Assembly (NCBI RefSeq): GCF_024666525.1
Contig: NZ_CP088294.1
Location: 1,240,001 to 1,304,000, forward strand
Length of the DNA: 64,000 nucleotides
From: Pseudomonas sp. J452
Lineage (GTDB): Bacteria; Pseudomonadota; Gammaproteobacteria; Pseudomonadales; Pseudomonadaceae
Direction: 5' to 3'
Part shown: positions 59,764-64,000 of the stretch, piece after piece
Position numbering within the stretch: position 1 is the first letter of the stretch
Layout of the letters: each line of letters starts with the position of its first letter
Translations under genes and position numbers: made by a program
Notes under the pieces: generated by a model
The model's input: only the letters and a program-made list of their open reading frames with translations
Database searches by the model: none
What the model was told of the DNA's origin: nothing

Positions 59764-60742
59764 TAAAATCCCAGTTTTTCAGGGAAATAAGAAAGTGGCG
59801 GGTGAGTTGCTTTCCACTCCTTGGCGAAGGCTTCGGCCTGTTTGATCTGCTCAGGTGTCATCTGTGCTGCAATTTTAGGTAGCATATCTTTGGCATGTGG
59901 GAGCATGTCACCGCCACCATCAAGCTCAAGCAACAAGGACAGCAATCCATAGCTTGCCACGAGGTCTGTAGAGAGGCCGAGAGGGTTGCTCGGATCGGAT
60001 AAGAAAAATGCATATTCAAAGAATGGTACTGTGTAGCCGGTTTCCGCGCCTTTCTTCAGCCAGTATCTTGCAGATTCTAATTTCTTTTTCTCTAGGAGAC
60101 TTCCGTAGTACTCTGTGATTCCTTTGGGGTCTCCCCCTCTGCGGATTTTCTTAGCAAATCTTCTGTTGCTTCATATCTTTCCCAAGGAAATAAGAAGAAT
60201 TTCTTGCCTTCCATGTAGCGTAGGGCTAACCAGAATTGAGCGTGTGCATAACCTGTGACGGCAGACTTCTCTAGCCAATCTATCTCGTTAGTGGCGTGGT
60301 ACAGCAGATACATCGCTTCGCCGTCGCCCTTTTCAGCCAACGGGGTTGCGGTCGAAAGTAGCTTCTGATGCCAGTCTTCGGGGCTTTTTAGACCGTTAGG
60401 ACAGTTACCCATGGCTATGCAAAGGTCGCTCTGTGTAGAGCTCAATCTACGCATTGCATATAGGTCGCCTTGTTCGGCTGCAGCGGTGTACCAATTGTGT
60501 GCGTCTTTTGTCATATGGCGATTGTTTAGACGCAATGCTTCCCCTAAATAGTATTGCGCCTCTCGGTCTCTCGCAGAAGCCGCTATTTCTAAAAATGGCT
60601 CTGCAGATATCGCTTTGTGTTGGTTGTAGAGCGTGATGCCGCGCTCTTTGGCGGATTGTTGCATCGGTGTGAGAGGGGCGGAATAGGCTGCTGTGTATAC
60701 TAAAAAGCTCGCCAGCACAGCAGCTATTTGCTTTATTGACAT
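59763..60742 (-). pseudogene. Sel1-like array copy 3, frameshifted and mosaic
   Basis: The frame opens at 60742 (MSIKQIAAVLASFLVYTAAY) and runs 216 codons to 60092, ending in an altered tail (GETPKESQSTTEVS). One base is missing relative to copy 1: copy 1 reads TCTCCGCCCTCTG on the plus strand, here TCTCCCCCTCTG. Beyond it the original protein resumes in the other frame (DPKGITEYYGSLLEKKKLES and onwards) to the shared C-terminus at 59763. The 5' end matches copy 2, the HKAISAEP segment copy 4 and the middle copy 1, which implies recombination between copies. A C5 tract at the site could be a sequencing slip or phase-variable. Confidence 0.82.
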
Positions 60743-61719
60743 TAAAATCCCAGTTTTTCAGGGAAATAAGAAAGTGGCGGGTGAGTTGCTTTCCATTCTT
60801 TGGCGAAGGCTTTGGCTTGTTCGATCTGCTCTGGTGTCATCTTGGCGGCGATCTTGGGGAGTTTTCTCTCGGCATATTGTTTTGAGGTGCCACCCCCGTC
60901 CAGTTCAAGTAGTAGAGACATAAGCCCATAACCCTTAACCAGGTCCAAGGGGTAGTCCAGTGTGTTGGGCGTATGTGAGAGGTAGGCGCCGTAGGAGCCA
61001 ATGGCTAGTGCATCGCCGGTTTCCGCAATTTTTTTCAGCAAGGCACGAGCAGCGGCCAGATCGCCTTTTTCCTGAAGTATTCCAAGATATGCCCCCATTC
61101 CGTTGACAAATCCGCCTTCGGCAGATCCCCTCATTAGCTTTTCTATTCGCTCTGAGCGACCCCATGGAGGGAAAAAGAATATCCGTCCGTCCCGATAAAA
61201 GCGTGCCAAGTCATACTGCGCTATCGGTGAGCCTGCTTCGGCGGCTTTTTCCATCCAGTCATAGTCACCGGTCAGGTAGTACATGACATACATGGCTTCA
61301 CTGTCGCCTTTGGCCGCTAGAGCGCTGGCGGTTTTCCGCCCAAGCAGCAGCCATTCACCTGCCGTTTTACCGTCGGCAGGGCAATTTTTCATTGCGGTAC
61401 ACAGATCTTTTCCCTTTCCAGACAGGCGATACATGGCGTAGTAGTCGCCTTGTTCGGCAGCAGCCATGTACCACTTTTGTGCCTCCGTGGTCATATATCG
61501 GTTGTTAAATCTTAGTGCTTCACCTAGGAAGTATTGGGACTCTCTATCGCCTGCTTCTGCCGCTATTTTTAAATAAGGCTCAGCGGATATGGCCTTGTGT
61601 TGGTTGTAGAGTGTCATGCCACGTTCTTTTGCGGCTTGCTGTTGAGGAGTTAATTGAGCGGCCGCAACCACGCTGCCACACAGTGTAATACTAAAAAAGA
61701 AGAGTAATTGCTTAATCAT
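60742..61719 (-). CDS. Sel1-like periplasmic protein, array copy 4, next to the effector gene
   Basis: The 325-residue protein (signal peptide MIKQLLFFFSITLCGSVVAA) is the most diverged member and lies 17 bases after the effector gene, the position expected of the primary immunity gene. Repeats such as LKIAAEAGDRESQYFLGEAL and AQKWYMAAAEQGDYYAMYRL match the others, and the C-terminus EWKATHPPLSYFPEKLGF is the same. Its stop overlaps the copy 3 start. The 3' end is nearly identical in DNA to that of copy 3, suggesting recent exchange. Confidence 0.78.
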   Translation of the reverse strand: MIKQLLFFFSITLCGSVVAAAQLTPQQQAAKERGMTLYNQHKAISAEPYLKIAAEAGDRESQYFLGEALRFNNRYMTTEAQKWYMAAAEQGDYYAMYRLSGKGKDLCTAMKNCPADGKTAGEWLLLGRKTASALAAKGDSEAMYVMYYLTGDYDWMEKAAEAGSPIAQYDLARFYRDGRIFFFPPWGRSERIEKLMRGSAEGGFVNGMGAYLGILQEKGDLAAARALLKKIAETGDALAIGSYGAYLSHTPNTLDYPLDLVKGYGLMSLLLELDGGGTSKQYAERKLPKIAAKMTPEQIEQAKAFAKEWKATHPPLSYFPEKLGF

Positions 61720-61736
61720 TATTTTCTTCCGTCAAA

Positions 61737-64000
61737 TCACTCTCCGGGGCCGTTATAAGTGGCATGGCCGCCAGGCATATAGGTAATGCCGTAATGATTA
61801 CTTTCCCCACAGAAGCCATCGCGCAGCTGCCCAAGAGTCTCGACATGTTCACGGTAGCTATTACGCATATCTTCATTTATGTCAGCCTCCCGACCAATAT
61901 TCATTACCTTGAAGTCCATAAAACGATCCATGTGCATTCGATTCTCGCAATAGGCTTTGCCCTGCTTCGGCGGTTTGCTACCAAAGCGGTTCATGCGTGT
62001 GCAGGCTTCGTCAAACTGACGCTGGGCATTATGTACGGTGCCATTGCTCTGGGCGTTACGCACAATCCAGCCGAGTACCTGTTCGATGGCTCGTTGCTGC
62101 AGAAGCCAGCATTCAGGCTCTCCATATGAGGTAACCCTTTCTTGCGGACCTTCTGTAGTGTCCACTGTCTCCGTTATTTCGAATGCCTCAGCCGGGCTGA
62201 TCAGCGTCATCAGCATCGGGCCAAGTGCCTCGGGAATTGCATCGATAAACCAGCGTTCCAGTTCAGCCTGGTTTTCATAGTTGATGATGGAGTGAGCAAT
62301 AGGACCGCCTTTGCCCCCTGCCGTGAGCGCTTCATAAAGATTGGTTACGGCATCGACTGTAGTCAGCGACAGGGTGTAGATCATGCCTACATCCATGCCG
62401 AGGGCACCGAAGATATTGAGTTTGCTGAGCAAGTCGAATGAGCTGCCATCGACCCACTTCAGTTGGTGATACATGTTTTTGCGCAACTCCCGGCGCATCA
62501 CGTCCATTAGCTCGCCGATGGCTTCGTAGCCCACGGCAAAGGCGAAACTCCCGCTGGCGCCGGGGCCGGCGATCAGTGAGGCTTTCAGGCGCAGAATAAA
62601 ACGACCCTGGTCGAGAGAGAGGGACACCTCGCTATCGAAGCCCAGGCCTGCTGCGACGGAGATTTCTGCCGTGAGATGGGCGAGGTTGAGCCATTTCTCT
62701 TCCGTTTTTTTAGTCTCGCCTACCTGAAGTCGGGTGCTGACCAGACCCGTGGGCGGCAGCCAGTTGAGTTGCCCGGTCACTTCTATCCCGGCCTGTATCC
62801 CGGCAAAGAGTTTGAAGCTGGCGCTGGCGGCATCTTCAAGTTGCACAGGTGCCGAGGTGGCTTTCCCCATGTCCTCGGTACGCGCCATGCTGGCGGTGTT
62901 TTCCTCGCGGGTGGCAGGCTCGATAGGGTCGAGACCGGAGCCATAGCGAAGCCGACTCGGCGACAGGTCCAGATTGGCCGCTAATTGCAGGGAGGCGCCG
63001 GCGAAGCCCCAGGCGCGTGCGCTGAAACAGGCCGAGAATCTGCCCAGATCAAGGGTGGTGGTTTCGCCCAGGTAGTTGATGTAATTGGCCGGCACCGACT
63101 TGGCCTCTTTGGCCTTGGGTAGTTCGATATTGAAGAGCTCGACCTCGCCGCGGGCCAGGTCGATATCCAGGGTGGTTTCGAAGCTTGCGGTCGCATCGCG
63201 CAGCGTGGGGCCCGATGCTTCCGTGCTGGTCTGGATACGCTCCGGCGGTGCCGAGAGGAAGCGTACCAGTTGGGCTTGTGGGCTGCGGTCGAACAACCTG
63301 AGGCTGCGTCTGACGCTATCGAGGAAGAGCACTTCGCACAGGCGGTCACCCCATTGCTTGCGGATGGCGGCATCCTGCAAGGAGTCGACTTGCCAGCCCA
63401 GTTTCGTCAGATGATCGTAAAAAAGTTCTACCTTGAACCAGCCGTTGTTATCGAACCAGTCGCCCTGATCCTTTATTTCTTGTGCGCCCATACCTGTCAG
63501 CCAGTCGCTGAAGGCGCTCCGCGAGTTTGGTTGGGCGCTGCTGTTGCCAGCGAAGCTTGGGGTCATCTTGACGCGGGGTTTGGCCAGCCCGTTCAGCACC
63601 ATCATGCTGGTATGACCTAGCGGCTTGGGGCTGTCCGGCCAGCTGACTTCGTGCAGGGGGAAGTCGCTCTTGACCAGGCGTTCGATGGGACGAGGCTGGA
63701 ATTGTTCCGGATTCCAGAGCAGATGCCGGCGCGGCTTGCTGTTCGCCACGGCCTGTTGAGCCTCTTGGTAGAGCTGCTGGAGCTGCGTCTGCTCGGCATC
63801 CCAGGCTGCCCGCTCGGCTGCGAGCAGGCCGGCCGGGGGGAGCATGTTCTGGCCGGTGCTCTTGACCCAGCCCTCGTACTTCTCGCGCATTTCGTCTTCG
63901 ACGGCCTGCTGCTTGGCGAGGTGCTCCTGGTATTGCTTGAAGCGCTGGATGCCGCTGCCGGCATCGCCCGAGGCCATGATCAGGGCGTATTCGGGGACGG
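61737..64000 (-). CDS. Large T6SS-effector-like protein (VasX/BTH_I2691-like class), 5' end outside window
   Basis: About 750 residues are visible; the frame is open to the window edge and continues upstream (VPEYALIMASGDAGSGIQRF), so the true start lies outside. A charged helical segment follows (KQYQEHLAKQQAVEDEMREK). The central part is mixed beta/helical, and the region LKASLIAGPGASGSFAFAVG is hydrophobic. The context (periplasmic repeat proteins in tandem right after it) and sequence style fit large T6SS effectors of the VasX or BTH_I2691 type, but this is from memory. A Cys/His-rich C-terminus (DGFCGESNHYGITYMPGGHA) is notable. The mechanism is unknown. Confidence 0.55.
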   Translation of the reverse strand, partial: VPEYALIMASGDAGSGIQRFKQYQEHLAKQQAVEDEMREKYEGWVKSTGQNMLPPAGLLAAERAAWDAEQTQLQQLYQEAQQAVANSKPRRHLLWNPEQFQPRPIERLVKSDFPLHEVSWPDSPKPLGHTSMMVLNGLAKPRVKMTPSFAGNSSAQPNSRSAFSDWLTGMGAQEIKDQGDWFDNNGWFKVELFYDHLTKLGWQVDSLQDAAIRKQWGDRLCEVLFLDSVRRSLRLFDRSPQAQLVRFLSAPPERIQTSTEASGPTLRDATASFETTLDIDLARGEVELFNIELPKAKEAKSVPANYINYLGETTTLDLGRFSACFSARAWGFAGASLQLAANLDLSPSRLRYGSGLDPIEPATREENTASMARTEDMGKATSAPVQLEDAASASFKLFAGIQAGIEVTGQLNWLPPTGLVSTRLQVGETKKTEEKWLNLAHLTAEISVAAGLGFDSEVSLSLDQGRFILRLKASLIAGPGASGSFAFAVGYEAIGELMDVMRRELRKNMYHQLKWVDGSSFDLLSKLNIFGALGMDVGMIYTLSLTTVDAVTNLYEALTAGGKGGPIAHSIINYENQAELERWFIDAIPEALGPMLMTLISPAEAFEITETVDTTEGPQERVTSYGEPECWLLQQRAIEQVLGWIVRNAQSNGTVHNAQRQFDEACTRMNRFGSKPPKQGKAYCENRMHMDRFMDFKVMNIGREADINEDMRNSYREHVETLGQLRDGFCGESNHYGITYMPGGHATYNGPGE

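Overview
The window is GC-rich chromosomal DNA from a Pseudomonas. The evidence is an HSI-2-like type VI secretion (T6SS) gene order, a DUF1302/DUF1329 pair, an OXA-50-type class D beta-lactamase, Pseudomonas-type REP palindromes, and a uvrD / GGDEF-EAL / U32 (trhP) neighbourhood that, from memory, resembles P. aeruginosa. No rRNA, tRNA, CRISPR array, integrase or complete insertion sequence was seen.

Layout. (1) 1-9.2 kb, minus strand: part of a T6SS cluster in the order tssA-tssB-tssC-tssE-[PAAR/metallopeptidase effector, lipoprotein, lipoprotein]-tssF-tssG-tssH. The effector cassette sits between two baseplate genes, and its 3' half is AT-richer than the rest. (2) 9.7-17.1 kb: a DUF3617 protein, a LemA/DUF2207 pair, a small membrane protein, two COG0523 metal-chaperone GTPases (the first behind a Zur-like palindrome), and small secreted proteins. 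(3) 17.2-24.1 kb: two tandem extracellular medium-chain-length PHA depolymerases, a DUF1302 outer-membrane protein, a DUF1329 partner, a TetR regulator and an alpha/beta hydrolase. A near-identical 21-bp motif lies upstream of the first depolymerase and upstream of the DUF1302 gene. (4) 24.1-32.8 kb: a second hydrolase, the OXA beta-lactamase, DUF3301, two tandem 420-residue paralogues of unknown function, DUF2946/PepSY membrane proteins, a thioesterase and a small repeat protein. (5) 33.0-37.6 kb: a glutamine-synthetase-family gene and a class III aminotransferase, divergent from an SDR and a GntR/FCD regulator, with two TGTGATCACA palindromes between them. (6) 37.7-54.7 kb: mostly housekeeping and signalling genes (response regulator/kinase pair, pectinacetylesterase-family enzyme, SUKH protein, PhoX, Tim44-like, PaiB-like, TetR, UvrD, GGDEF-EAL, TrhP). 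(7) 54.9-64.0 kb: a secreted RTX protein, then an AT-richer accessory block read on the minus strand. That block has a large T6SS-effector-like gene running off the window, then four tandem Sel1-like periplasmic protein genes (one frameshifted and mosaic), then three small membrane or exported proteins.

The most interesting parts are the two accessory effector blocks: the PAAR-metallopeptidase with its lipoproteins inside the T6SS structural operon, and the effector plus tandem Sel1-like array at the right end. The array looks like an expanding and recombining immunity family. The PHA depolymerase block, with a shared operator-like motif and an outer-membrane DUF1302/DUF1329 pair, is a third candidate functional unit. 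All functional assignments come from reading the sequence and knowledge of the families; no database search was run.
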